Source of the DNA: Onychostoma macrolepis | Lineage: Eukaryota > Chordata > Actinopteri > Cypriniformes > Cyprinidae | Direction of reading: 5' to 3' | Length of the DNA: 64,000 nt | Assembly: GCF_012432095.1 (NCBI RefSeq) | Contig: NC_081159.1 | Coordinates: 12,744,001 to 12,808,000 of the forward strand | In this document: one piece after another, positions 12,916 through 24,683 of the stretch | How the letters are laid out: each line of letters starts with the position of its first letter | Position numbering within the stretch: the stretch's first letter is position 1 | Notes under the pieces: generated by a model | The model's database searches: none | Seen by the model: the letters and a program-made list of their open reading frames with translations, nothing else | Told to the model about the DNA's origin: nothing | Position numbers and translations under genes: made by a program

Positions 12916-15900
12916 GAACTCTTTCAAAGGAAACTGAAAAGAAGGTGAGATGAGCGGGGAGGAAAAGATGGCTTTAGATAAGAATAAAGAGATGAATAGA
13001 AGGAGGAGGCTTTGCTTCTCCATGAGGAATAACCCTATATAAGACAATATAAGAACACCCACTCAGATCAGCAGTCTCTTGGATTAAAGAGAGTTTAAAA
13101 GTGTGTGTGTGATGTCTGTGTGGAGGGGGAAAAGGCAGTTAGGAGATGTGTATGGTGTACTTAGACAGAAAAGGCTGACAATAGCTGTGTAACAACCCTG
13201 TATGCCTGTAATGGGGCTCCTGGGGTTTGGCTGATTACTGTGATCCTCAAATCACTGCTGATGAGAGAGAGAGAAAGAGAGAGAGAGAGAAGAAAGGTTA
13301 GTGAAAAGAACAATTTTAAAGGGATAGTTCACACAAAAATGAACACACAAAACCAGATATTAAGCAGAATGTCCGAGCTGCTGTTTTTTCATACGGTACG
13401 TTTACACTACAACGTTTTCATCTCTTATGCTCATTATTAGGCTGCATTATATGATCATAAATACAGTAAAAACAGTAATACTGTAAAACATTATTACAAT
13501 TTAAAGTGTGTTTTTAATCTATTTTAAGTATAATTTTGTGAAGCTGAATTTTCTGCAGCCATTACTCCATCCTTTAGAAATCTTTCTAATATGCTGATTT
13601 GGTGCTTATAAAAAATCTCATTATTATCAATGTTGAAAACAGTTGAGCTGCATCCTGGATGAGACTCTTCTCAAGTCTGTTAGTCTGACTTTACAAAAAA
13701 AAAAAAAAAATTATTGATTTGTTAGACTGAAGTTGAGCTTTTGCACAGCCGTGGTCACCATTCACTTGTAGGGAAAAGAGCAGCTATGGCATGTCTCTTG
13801 ATATTTCCTGTTGTGTCCCACGTTAGAAAGTCGTACAGGTTTGGAACAGATAGATGACTAGAGAACGTTCATTTCTAGGTGGACTTTCCCTTTAATTGCA
13901 AATCCCAAAGAGAAGTGAGTCAGATCTGGCACTGAGCTCTAGAGATGTTAAAGTCCCTTGAGACATTTACGTCTCAGTGCATGTTTAAATGTCACCTGAT
14001 CGCTTTCCTCTGCCTTGCTCTCCTGTCCTCAGAATGGATTGCATGACTGCCGACCTGTATGTTGTTGACTAATCCTAACAAGATTGACTCCTCATTATCA
14101 CCGGCCTGCCTCCCCCGGGATGTCACTCAACAGGGGAGAACGGCATAGACAGAGAGAGAGAGATGCAATGGGAATAGAGTGAGAGAGAGAGAGAGAGCGT
14201 TCCCTTGTGAGTTATTAGCATAATGACTCTCCTCTTCCTCGCTCCTTGATCTAGTCCTGCGGTGGTTCATTTATTAAGCCCAGCATGGCTCTTCCTCCTC
14301 CTCTTCCTCTCTCTTCTCTCTCTTTAGGAGGTGAGCAAATGTGGGCAGCCGGTGAAGGCAGCTGACACGGCCTGAGATTGGCAGGAAAGCTATTTAGCTA
14401 AGAAATGTCAGGGGCCATTTTGTTTAGTCAACAGCCCACATAGAGGGAGAGGGAACGTGTGTGAAAAACAGAGCAAGACAGATGAGTGAATGGCATGGTG
14501 GCTGAATGCTGTGTGAGGTGATTAAAACGGTCCGTACTGTGGACGAACAAATCATTTTATTGTACTATTAATGCTGCAGTTAATTCCTGAAGATGAATAT
14601 AATTTATAACAACCCGTTATGATTAATTATGTTCATCTCACTACAGCGGCTGAATGCTGTGTGAGGCGTTGGTGGATGGAGATGAGGATTGTGTGTCCTG
14701 CTCTGCACCAAACGAACACCAATAATTCACAAAAGGCTGTACTCTGTCATGAACTTGGAACAGATGTGTAGATGTATCTGTTGATGTTTGTGTTTGCTAA
14801 AAGGATAGGTTTTGTTAGTAGCAAAATTCATAAAGCTCCACAGATTTGCTTTAGAATATTAACAGCCCTTCATTCACAAAGACATCCATCTCTTGCCCCT
14901 CGCATGTTTACTAATTATTCAGTGTTTACTTTTGGCTATGGAAAAGTGTATATTACTCCCTGACCTTTTGTAAGGTCTGTTGTTGCTTTTAAACCATTAG
15001 TGGCACCGAAAGAAAGTATAATAATAACAAATAATAATGTCAATGTTTCCTCAGACTTCTGCCCCAAACTCTTACCATGGGTTAAGTTTTCCCAAATATC
15101 AGCATCAGACTTTAATTCGCAAGCCCTCCATCTCGCAATCAACAATTATGAGTGTTACAACAAGAGTTAACATTTTAGCATTTTTTTTTTTTTTTTTATT
15201 TAAACTTCAATAGCAAGTTATGCTGTCCATTTGTCATTTCTAACATATTACATGTTAGAAATGGCTGCATTTATTTGATAAAAATACAGTAATATTGTGA
15301 AGCATGTGAAGTACACTTTTAAATAACTGTATTTGAATATGTTTAAAATGTAGTTGATTCCTGTGATGGCAAAGCTGAATTTTCAGCAGTCATTAGTCTC
15401 AACGAGTCATAGTATTCAGCGTCACATGATCCTTCAGAAATCATTCTTCCAATATGCCAATTTGGTGCTCAAGAAACATTTATTATCAATGTTGAAAGCA
15501 GTTGTGCTGGTTAATAGTTTTGTGGAACCTGCAATACATTTTTTTGGGATTCTTTGACGAATAGAAAGTTCAAAAGAACAGCATTTATTTGAAATAGAAA
15601 TCCTTTGTAACATTATAAATGTATTTATCATCAATTTTTCTAATTAATGCATTCTTGCCAAAAGAAGTATTCATTTCTTTCCAAACTTTTGAACTGTGGT
15701 GTATATATTATATTATATTATATTATATTATATTATATTATATTATATTATATTATATTATATTATATTATATTATATTATATTATATTATATTATATTA
15801 TATTATATTATATTATATTATATTATATTATATTATATTAATTATATTGGTACATTTTAAATGAAAATTCTTATATCATTATTCAAAAGCTGTGTGGCAA

Positions 15901-16125
15901 ACATGCCTTATTATTTTTATGTAGATTTTTACCATGTTTTAGTTCTTCTTTTATGTGTTTGTTATGGAGTGTTTGGTGGGTGTTTGGGGTGTTTGTCAGG
16001 GCAGTGTGAGCTGTGAGCAGTGACTGAATCCTCTCAGGCTGGATGAAAGAGCTCAGTCACAGTGCACAGGCTGTCTATCCTCTCACTGGGGATGAGGGGG
16101 CCAGGAACGCATAGAAACGCATGTT

Positions 16126-16159
<34 letters not shown>

Positions 16160-19100
16160 ACTCCATATCAGTGTGAGCAAGGGAAGTGCAGGTGGGTGCA
16201 CATCAGAAGTCTCTCTCTATCGCTCTCTATCTCTCTTTTCTCCCCTCAAGTGATGAAAGCTTGTTTTATACAAAGACCCCCTTTCAGCAGCCAGACAGCA
16301 GCTTCACAGAGAGCACTTATCATCCTCAATTTCTTTCCTCTATCCCTCGCTTCCTTTGTTTTTCTGTCTGTCTCTCACCCGCTCTCCTCTATTCTCAACC
16401 CATCGAATCAGAGGTGTCCTGGCAGGTGAGGATGTCACTCTCAGGAAGAACAGCATTGTTCTTAGAGCTTATATTGTGTGCAGAGACCTGCAGACTTCTG
16501 AATGTAAAACCAGTTAGATAATTCAGCTCATTAATGTCCACTTTTAAAAGCAGTACCGTGATCCTGAAGAGAAGAACATGTGTGTGAAAAACAGATTGAT
16601 TAAAAAGGGCTCACCAATTAGACAGCTTATTTAGAGCACAGAACATGTGAGCCTTAGATGCTTACAACACTAGATGCATACATACATGGTTGCTATATTT
16701 TTGGGAGCAGGGCCAGACAGATTTTAATTTCTTATTCACACTCAGCTGTAAGAGAATCAAGCACAGACACATCACAGCGGTGGTGTTAAATATAACAGAG
16801 GTACTTAACAGTCATTGGTGTTGTCTGGCAGTCTGTGTGTTCACATTGTGTGTGTGTGTGAGTGGTCTCTGCTATAGCAGATCACACTCTGGCATACAGG
16901 AAGCATGTTACATCTGGTAGTGAGAGAGGAAGTGAGAAAGTGAACATTCACCTGCATCTGTTTGTCAAGTGACTTAACACCAAACACTCAAAGGTTTTGT
17001 ATGAATTGTCTATAAAAATCAGATTGTGAACAATTAATGTCTATCTGTATAGATTGTGTGTTCTGTACTGTAGAGAAAATCAAATATTGTTGTAAGTGCC
17101 ACATTTACAGTAACACTATAAATTATTTTGGAAAGTGAGTTTGTCGCTTCTACATTTGTGCACTGGAAATTGTTACTTGGAAGAGGTTAAACAATATAAG
17201 ACTTATGAAAATTATCTCTATTTTTCATGATTTAGAATAATAGTGAGGTCATCAAAACAGTGAAATTATAATAATTAATAGAAATTGGTAGCGAGCAAAA
17301 AAGTTAAATTATAAAGATTAAATTTAATATCATGAAAAACAAATTCAGTCAAGTGTGCTTCAGACTTTTGACTGATGTACACTACTTCTACACAAAATAT
17401 ATATAAAAAAAATCTTACTGACCACAAACATTTAAAGTATCTAATTTCACAGTATTACTGTTTAGAATTTAAAATAACTCTTTTTTATTTTAAGATTTTT
17501 ATATAAGATATTTTTCAGCAGCTATTACTTGAGTCTTCAGTGTCACATGATCCTTTAGACATAATTTTAACATGCTGATTTGGTGCTCAAGTAAACTGTA
17601 TTATTGTTATCAATGTTGAATACATTTGTGATGTTTAATATTTTAGTGGAATCCCTGATACATTTTTAAGGATTCTTTGAATATAAATTTCAAAAGAACA
17701 GACTTTATTCGAAATAGGAAACTTTTGTAAAATTATAATTTTTTTTGCTGTCACTTTTGATCAATGATGTCTTGCTGAATAAAAGTATTAATTAATTAAT
17801 TAAAAAAAAAAAACTTTTGAATAGTAGTATATGTTTAAAATTAAGATATTCTAATGCACTTTCCAATATCTGTTGCTCTACTTTGTTTGCATTCTCTTGC
17901 TTGTCCTGCTCTGTGTCCAAAATTGGGAGGTCATACCAACTCATTGTCCACTATATTCAAGGCATAATGTGTTGTCTTTTCTTCCTTTTTGTCCCTTTTT
18001 CCTCCATATAGGGGACACTCCACAAAGGATGAGATCTGCTCAGTATCCAACCCCTGCGGAATTGGATGCTTATGCTAAAAAGGTTGCCAACAATCCACTC
18101 ACCATCAAGATCTTCCCCAACAGCGTTAAAGTCCCTCAGCGGAACCACGTTCGTCGCACAGTCAACGGACTTGATACCGCTGGCCCCGATACAGTCCCTA
18201 CCCCTCCTCTCAGGCCACTGCCAAGACCGGTCTCCTTGCTATCGTTAAAGTGCCCCTCATCAAGGGTGTCATCAAGGACTTTGACGGCACACGGGCACGT
18301 CTGCACCCGGAGGTGATAATGAATGCCGCCGGCGGCCCTTATGCAGCCTCCTCGGCCAGCACTTTAAACCTGCACCACCCATCACAGGGGCCTCCCAGAG
18401 CGTCCCAAAATTCGCAGGGGCTTCCTCCACACCCTCAGAATCTCCAAACTTTGCAACAGCCTGGGCCTCCACACCAAGGACTCGGACACCGACCTTCCTC
18501 CTCCATGCCACAACAACCCCAGGGCCTGCCAAGGCCCCAGACTCTGTCCCACGCGCCTTCTTTAGGCCACCCTGGTGCCCACCAACCTTCAGCAATTCTG
18601 CTTCCTCAGCAGCACCTACAGAACCCCCCTGCAAGCCTGCATGTGGGTCCTCGGAAGTTGCCGGTTGCAGATGCCCCTCCTAATGTGACTGTTTCTACCT
18701 CAACCATTCCGTTGTCCATGGCCGGAGGGCTCCACCAGGGCCGTCAGGCGGACTTAAACAGCATAGTGCACCAGATAAGCCAGTTCTGCCAGGCTAGGGC
18801 TCAGGGCGCCAGTGCCACATCAATGTGTGAAGGGCAGATCGCCAACCCCAGTCCCATTAGTCGAAATCTACTCATCAATGCCAGTTCTCGAGTCTCTGTG
18901 CATGCAGGAAACCCTAATGCGCTTGCTCCCGGCCTCATGCACCCATCGTGTGCTATTGGACCTCCTGATAAAATGACTGCTTCTGCACCAGTGAGTGCGA
19001 TGCCTCCGCATAACATGGCCACGATGAACCACATGTATCACAGCGATATAAAACAACAGCACCTACAGCATCAAAGCCATCAACCGCAGCGAAATCTCCA

Positions 19101-19707
19101 ACAGCCGCAGATGAGGTCCTGGACTCAGCATCAACTTGCTCACCTTCAGCACATCTCGGAAGGGGGCGGACACCCCTGCAAACCCCCGAATCGTGACCCT
19201 GGCCTCCCTTGCAAGGGCATTACCTATCCCCCAGAAATGGGCATGGGGCAGCCTTATGCCATGAAACCCTCCAGCCCCTCGCCGCCACTTGCCAACAACA
19301 GCAACAATGCAATGCCCCCAGGAGTGGTGACACACTACACCAACGGGCAGTACTACCACCAGCCGCCGGTGTGGGGTAGTATTCTTCCCACGCCCAATAG
19401 CGACAGCTCTGGCTCACAGGACCTCCCCATGCCCTTCCATGGCACTGGCACAGGCAATACCAACCCCACCCCAGGGATGGACTGTGCCCCCACGGGAGGA
19501 GCGGCCCATTACCGATTAGTAGGGGGTGCCTTAATAGGGCAGACTAATCTGATGCAAACGGCAGATTGCATGGGAGGGGACTTCCAGACGCCCTGCTTCC
19601 GAGATCAGAATCTCATCCTGATGGGGAAAATGCACAGGCCACCCCCTATGGGCCGGGTAGTGGTCCCCCCCTCTGAGACGCAAGGCCAGCACCCAGGGTA
19701 CAGATAA
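10228..19707 (+). CDS. fam222b: FAM222B-like protein (two coding exons, frameshifted)
   Basis: Coding exons are 10228-10309 and 18012-19707. Exon 1 gives 27 residues beginning MLACLPGPGDLS, which matches my memory of human FAM222B, and ends at a GTGAGT donor in phase 1. The split codon makes Trp across the junction (K-W-D-T). Exon 2 carries the conserved block PTPAELDAYAKKVANNPLTI, then RYSPYP and KDFDGTRAR, a long His/Gln/Pro-rich low-complexity middle, NVTVSTSTIPLSMAGG, CEGQIANPSPIS, ILPTPNSDSSGSQDL and the terminal HPGYR. The function of FAM222 proteins is poorly known; no enzyme motif or membrane segment is visible. The frame up to about 18184 and the frame from 18187 onward differ by one base, at a run of four C, so the gene does not read through as given. 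With one extra base it would be about 592 residues. The GTG at 18250 is an internal Val codon, not a start. Confidence 0.88.
15230..15700. repeat. Dispersed cyprinid repeat (CAAAAGTTTGGGGTC family)
   Basis: Recognisable landmarks in order: CAGTAATATTGTGAAGCAT, GCTGAATTTTCAGCAG, CACATGATCCTTCAGAAATC, TTCAAAAGAACAGCATTTAT, and an end reading CAAACTTTTGAACTGTGGTG. Related copies occur at 17420, 24605, 29965, 40490, 46585, 50865 and 57340. Confidence 0.7.
15703..15847. repeat. (TATTA)n pentanucleotide satellite, about 28 units
   Basis: An almost perfect array of the five-base unit TATTA over about 145 bases, directly after a dispersed repeat end. The apparent Tyr/Ile/Leu repeat peptides in this stretch are artefacts of the satellite. 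Confidence 0.95.
16131..16157. repeat. (TG)n microsatellite
   Basis: About 13 TG dinucleotides in the FAM222B-like intron. Confidence 0.9.
17420..17830. repeat. Dispersed cyprinid repeat, second intronic copy
   Basis: Shares TCACATGATCCTTTAGA, ATGCTGATTTGGTGCTCAAG, AGGATTCTTTGA and CAAAAGAACAG with the element at 15230-15700, and ends CTTTTGAATAGTAGTA. Confidence 0.7.
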
Positions 19708-21540
19708 GCTTCAGCCCACAAGCCTCAGACACAGTCTCTCCTCAGTGAAGTCAGCCACACGCGTGCGTCCTCGACACCTCCTGTTAGTCTTAATGAAATT
19801 ACATTACGAGAGGAACTAAATGAGCTCAAAATCTCAAGGATGATTGTTGATGAAACAAAGAAAAAACAAGAATACAAACATGTCTAATGAAGAGCAGTGT
19901 GTTGTGTTATTAATCTTGCAAGTGATCAATTTTTTTTTCTTTTAACAAGTGCTTTTCTAAGGCACTAAAGGGATTTTTTTTCCCACTTCTGTCTTACCTA
20001 TCTCCAGTTACCCGGATCTCAAGTGCTCCTGGGTTATTTATGAACGTCTTTCTTGTGTTAGTGCTTACTTTATTGAAATATATTCAAAATAATATATATG
20101 TCTTGTGAAATACATCACCAGGCCTTCTGTTCATTGGACAACCAACTTGCTTTCATTTGACAGATCTTTGTTTTGAGCCCGTCTTATAACATCAAGATGG
20201 CTGACAGACTCGAAGCACTTCCCTCTTCAGCATGACACATTCTTTGTCCTTTCTTTCTTTTTTTTCAGTGTCTGAGCTATGCGGGAATATGCCAGTCACT
20301 GGTCCTTTCACACTGTTTCTAGGTGAAAGCTCTTGTCGTGGGTTTCCAAACAAGAAGAGCTGCAGATGTTTTAATGTTAAAGCTGTGCCATTTTTGTTTT
20401 ACCTGATCATTATACTCCCTTTATTTCTTAACATATGAGAAACTACTACTTGAATTGTATAGATGAGTTTTGCCGTTTCAGGTGGGTCGTATGTGGTTTA
20501 GCTGTACGTGGGTTTGCAGGACTAAACATACTACTGAAGGTGGTGTCTGTAGGCTTGTTACTAATATTATGATGTAGAAACTATGTACCAAATCAAGGGT
20601 TTATGAGCCTGCATTTTCTAATTCATCCTTTATAATAATGTAAAGTAGGAGTTGCTACTGATTCTTTTGTGAAGTGTGCTTGAATTGACCAAATTGATCA
20701 CTTGCAAGATCATTTGTGGTTAAATTAAGGACTTTTTAAAAGAAAAAAAAAGTCAAAAAGGTGAAACAGCAGGTGAATTGCTTATTTTATTGTACACTGG
20801 CTTATCTACTGTACTGCTGTAACTTTAAAGAAGTGTAATAACTGTGTATGAATGTGGCTGCATATGGATATGGGTTCACAGATTTGGTGTGCATGTGATG
20901 AGCGCAGGTGTGTATGGGCATGTGTGTGTGATGGTGAATGGGGTGTGTGCTCTGGTGGGTCAGTTTGTCTTGACTCGCTGTTGGTTTGCCTCCCCTCAAC
21001 AGCCCTCATGAAGCCTTAAGTATTTGGTCCTTGGACTTTCCTTTGACAACAAGCATGATTCTAATAAAGGTATAATGAATTCTGATTTTGAAAAATAGAC
21101 TATAAAGGAACAGCATTTTTCCTTGTTTATTTTTATTAACTCAAGCTTTTGTTGAATAGAAAAGCAATTCTTTAGAATTACTTTATAATGTAAACGAAGA
21201 AATAAAGAATATTTTATCGTCATTGTTTTATAGCTGTGTGTAGTTCTGGGCTGTAACAAAATCTTTTTATTCCATGTTTCAAAGCTTCAGTTTTGCAATT
21301 TGTGCTATTTATAATTCTGAACTAGATTTTTTTCTTCCTCATTATTTAAATCTTTTTTTTTTTTTTTTTTGCAATTGCTGTGAAATTGGAGGAAGCTTCT
21401 AGAAGTCTTTCTCGTATCTGTCACTCTGTGGCTGTCAATTGAATGCGTGGGAAGAATCTGAAGAGTGTGAGAGTTGTGCTACTCTTTTTTTTGTAATATT
21501 GTAATAATAAAATAAAGTTCTAATTTATGCTTTCATGTAT
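19708..21540 (+). other. Probable 3' UTR of the FAM222B-like gene
   Basis: After the TAA at 19705-19707 there is no further coding sequence. Candidate polyadenylation hexamers AATAAA occur at 21063-21068 and, overlapping, at 21506-21516. The last, followed by a T-rich stretch, is the likeliest end and gives a UTR of about 1.8 kb. The exact end is inferred. Confidence 0.55.
21511..21516 (+). terminator. Candidate polyadenylation signal of the FAM222B-like gene
   Basis: AATAAA within AATAATAAAATAAAGTTC, with T-rich sequence downstream. Confidence 0.45.
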
Positions 21541-23494
21541 GACTCAATTTCAGTTTATTGCTCAAAAGCTGCAAAAACTTTGAACCTTGGACTGGTCACC
21601 CTTGTGTATACCCTCATATGGTCTTCAAGGATTTTTTCGACAGTGGTCTTGTTTTAAGAAACAAGAACAGGGCTGTTTACTCTTGCAGATTCAAATTCAG
21701 GTAAAGCAAACCAACGTAACCTTTGCTACTGTCACATCTAAATCACTGAACAGATTCTGAGGGATTGTCTTTGCAAATTGTGTATTGTAAGTCAGTTCTC
21801 TGGTAACAAGGTCTGCTAAAATCACACAGCCAGTACATAACTTAAAATGAAACGGCATTTCTTTGACTCTGGCCATGGATTTAAACATCCGGAATAAACA
21901 ATAATGCTTTACGGTTTTGCATAATCCATTGAATTTAATTCAGAATTGTTTTTTGTATATCACTTCACAATATAAATCGTTCACAACATCTTTACTAAGC
22001 TTATACATTCATTAAGAGTTAGCCTACTATATTGAGTAAAACAACATTCAGTTTCTGAGAATACAGTGTTTGTGCACAGTTGAATTGAATAGGCCCCAAT
22101 TCTGTTATAATGCCACATGATGAGATAAAAACCCTAGAGGTGATTCCTAGACCCTCTTCTCATAATTTAAAAGAAAGGAAGTTCTTTTTCAGGACTGGGA
22201 AGTCAACATGTAGAGGGAAAACAGCTCCCAGTCCGAGTGGGGCCACTTTTCTCCCTGGCTGTCTCAGTTACGCTTGATTGCAGCTTGGTTTATTCAATGG
22301 CTCTATATATCAGAGGGATACAGCGCCGGAAGTGACGCAGAATAGGCAGGTCGCCGCATTTAAGCCGTCTGGTTCGGATGTAAATTTTAGTTATATAAAT
22401 GAGAGCACAGCAGGACATTCGCGATCTAGAGTCACAGCATTTCAGCTCTGCAGGGAAGTAGGCTAATAGCCGGAGGACTTGAGCCATCTATCACTGAACT
22501 TAAATGAACGGTGCGTTATTGGCCAGTAAAATAGTTAACGCATGACATTTGTGGACGGTGCACAGTGATTCATTGTGTCTGGATCTTATTTGCATCATCC
22601 TGTGATGTTTATCGGTTGGAGGTCTCTGTAGTGCCAAATCAGTCACAAGCAGCACCACGTGACACCACAAGAGGGAGATATATACAAACAATTGTGTATG
22701 TTGCCCCTAAAATCAGTCCAGGTGATCTTTCACTAATTACGTTATGCATTAAAAGTTAACTGAATATGCAAATATATCACATGATTCCAATCACGCATAA
22801 TCATTGAGAACATAAATGTTCTGAAATAAAAGATGTCTATAGCCAACAATCAAGATTTGTAGTTTTGCGTACAAAAGGTAAGAGGGTCATTCTCATTATG
22901 CAGAAGACTACATTTTGACGTGACCTTTTTATGTCTTAACTCCCCTTTTCTGTTGTTGTTGTTGTTGTTGTATCCTGGTATATAGAAACATTTAAATGAC
23001 TGAAGAGATATGAAATGTTATTGAGTTTTGAGTATTTTTAAATGTTAAAAAAGGTATAGCCTACTTAGGGTACTTTTGTGTTAATGTAATGAACAAATGG
23101 TTGAACGTACAATTTTTAATATCCATATTTTAAAAATGTTAATCATATTTTGTTTTATCACAATTAAGCGAACATTGAATGAACACAATTACCAACTATT
23201 CTTAATTTTCCAATCTCAAAAAAAAGCTCTCAATCCTTTACTAATTAAAAAATAATTAGCGGTGTATATTATTTTATATAAATGCTTTCATAAATTACAA
23301 CACATGCATAATCTTTTTTTTTTTTTTTTAATTACAGGTAAAAATATATAATGCATAGCAGGAATGACCCTTGAGGTGTATAATATTTGTCACAGTCAAG
23401 TTTTAACCATTCATAATGTGTAATTATTCCTACATCAATTGGAATGAAAGGGAACTGCAAAACAGATTGCAGTAGATTACGGATTATAAAAGCA
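21541..23494. other. Intergenic region between FAM222B-like gene and trpv1 copy A
   Basis: No coding sequence seen. From about 21817 it is the left arm of duplication unit 1. A CpG-containing patch at 22320-22470 includes GCCGGAAGTGACGCA, an ETS-like plus CRE-like motif pair. A (GTT)n run lies at about 22953-22970. The part nearest 23494 should include the 3' UTR of trpv1 copy A. Confidence 0.55.
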
Positions 23495-24643
23495 TCAGAC
23501 GGAGCTAGAAGCCTCAGCTAGAGGACTCAGCTCCTGTACATCTCGGCGTTGTTGTCTCTGTGTCCAACGTTTACTGAACGTTTGCAGGAGTCCACGCTGG
23601 TTGGGCTCTGTAACCAATACACATGATATGATATGGGATAAAAATAAATAACACACATATTTGTTTAGCATCGACTACCTCTCTGAAGTCCAGTTGGGCA
23701 AGGTACAGGCAGGCATTTCCCAGGGTCCTCGGTAATTACACCCAGGTTTCTGTTCCATTGGCTCCAGTTGACTTCCTCCACACTGAAAGAAAGAGGGCAC
23801 ATGCTTCAATTATTGCTTATGGTTTCACTCAAGTGTGTAAACACACAGTAAACACAGTTCAGTACAGGGTAAGTGTGCATTATAACGTATTATGCTTGTT
23901 TACATGCTAAAATCTTCTTTTCAAAAATGAATCATCCATTTTTAAATAGGGGACAAATGCAAACTTCAGATCTTGTGGTTTTGGGTGGAAGCCACCAGGG
24001 TCACCTAAAACACCAGCGTATATCAGGCTCCTGCCCCCTGCCTAGGTCCTTTTCTTTCCCGGAACGCAGCCTTGTCTTCAGACAGCGGGGAAGAATCCAC
24101 TCCATGTCCAAAGTGGTGATTGCACGCTGTGAATAACAATGAATAACAAACAAAATGGAAAACCATTACAGCCATTTTGCCCACTGAATCATTTCAAGGA
24201 TTTACAGTGTATGCAGAAATGGGTAGACAGCTTTAACTTTGCCTTTGATTTCACCTGTAGTTTCCAGATGTTGGCGCTCTCTACGGACATCTCCTCCACT
24301 CTTTGATTCATCAGAGCGATCAGCATGTTTAGCATCAAAATGTAAGTCATCACTATATACAGAATTAGCAGCACATAGAAGACCTCTATGTATTGATATT
24401 GATCGGTGAACTCCAGATCTCCCATGCCAATCGTGAACTTGAACAACTCCAGAGTGGTGAAGTAGATTCCCTGAAATGAGGGCTTCTTACAGTTTTCATT
24501 TCCATCAATAGGAGTAAACAAGGATCGTCCCTTACTAGGTCGATCATCAAGGAGAGTTACCACGGCTGTTGATTAAGAAACAAACCATTAAAACACATTA
24601 AACATTTGAGGAATTGAAAGTTCAAATGCACACCATTTATTTG

Positions 24644-24683
<40 letters not shown>

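Larger units (their letters stand above)
10310..18011 (+). other. Intron of the FAM222B-like gene (7.7 kb)
   Basis: Bounded by donor GTGAGT (10310) and acceptor TCCATATAG (18011). It contains no supported coding exon. It holds microsatellites, poly-A/T runs, CT and GA runs (12883-12917, 13264-13292, 14153-14197) and several copies of a dispersed cyprinid repeat. GC-richer islands at about 11580-11880 and 13990-14420 stand out from the AT-rich background and could be conserved regulatory elements, but nothing in the sequence proves it. Confidence 0.7.

Noticed and set aside
15619..15864. Plus-strand frame with Tyr/Ile/Leu repeats
   Set aside because: It is only the translation of the TATTA satellite.
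18250..18252. Start codon at the beginning of the long FAM222B frame
   Set aside because: The codon is GTG and corresponds to an internal Val in the family; the true start is in the upstream exon at 10228.
18272..18634. Minus-strand ORFs within the FAM222B exon
   Set aside because: Shadows of a GC-rich coding exon; the plus frame matches the family.
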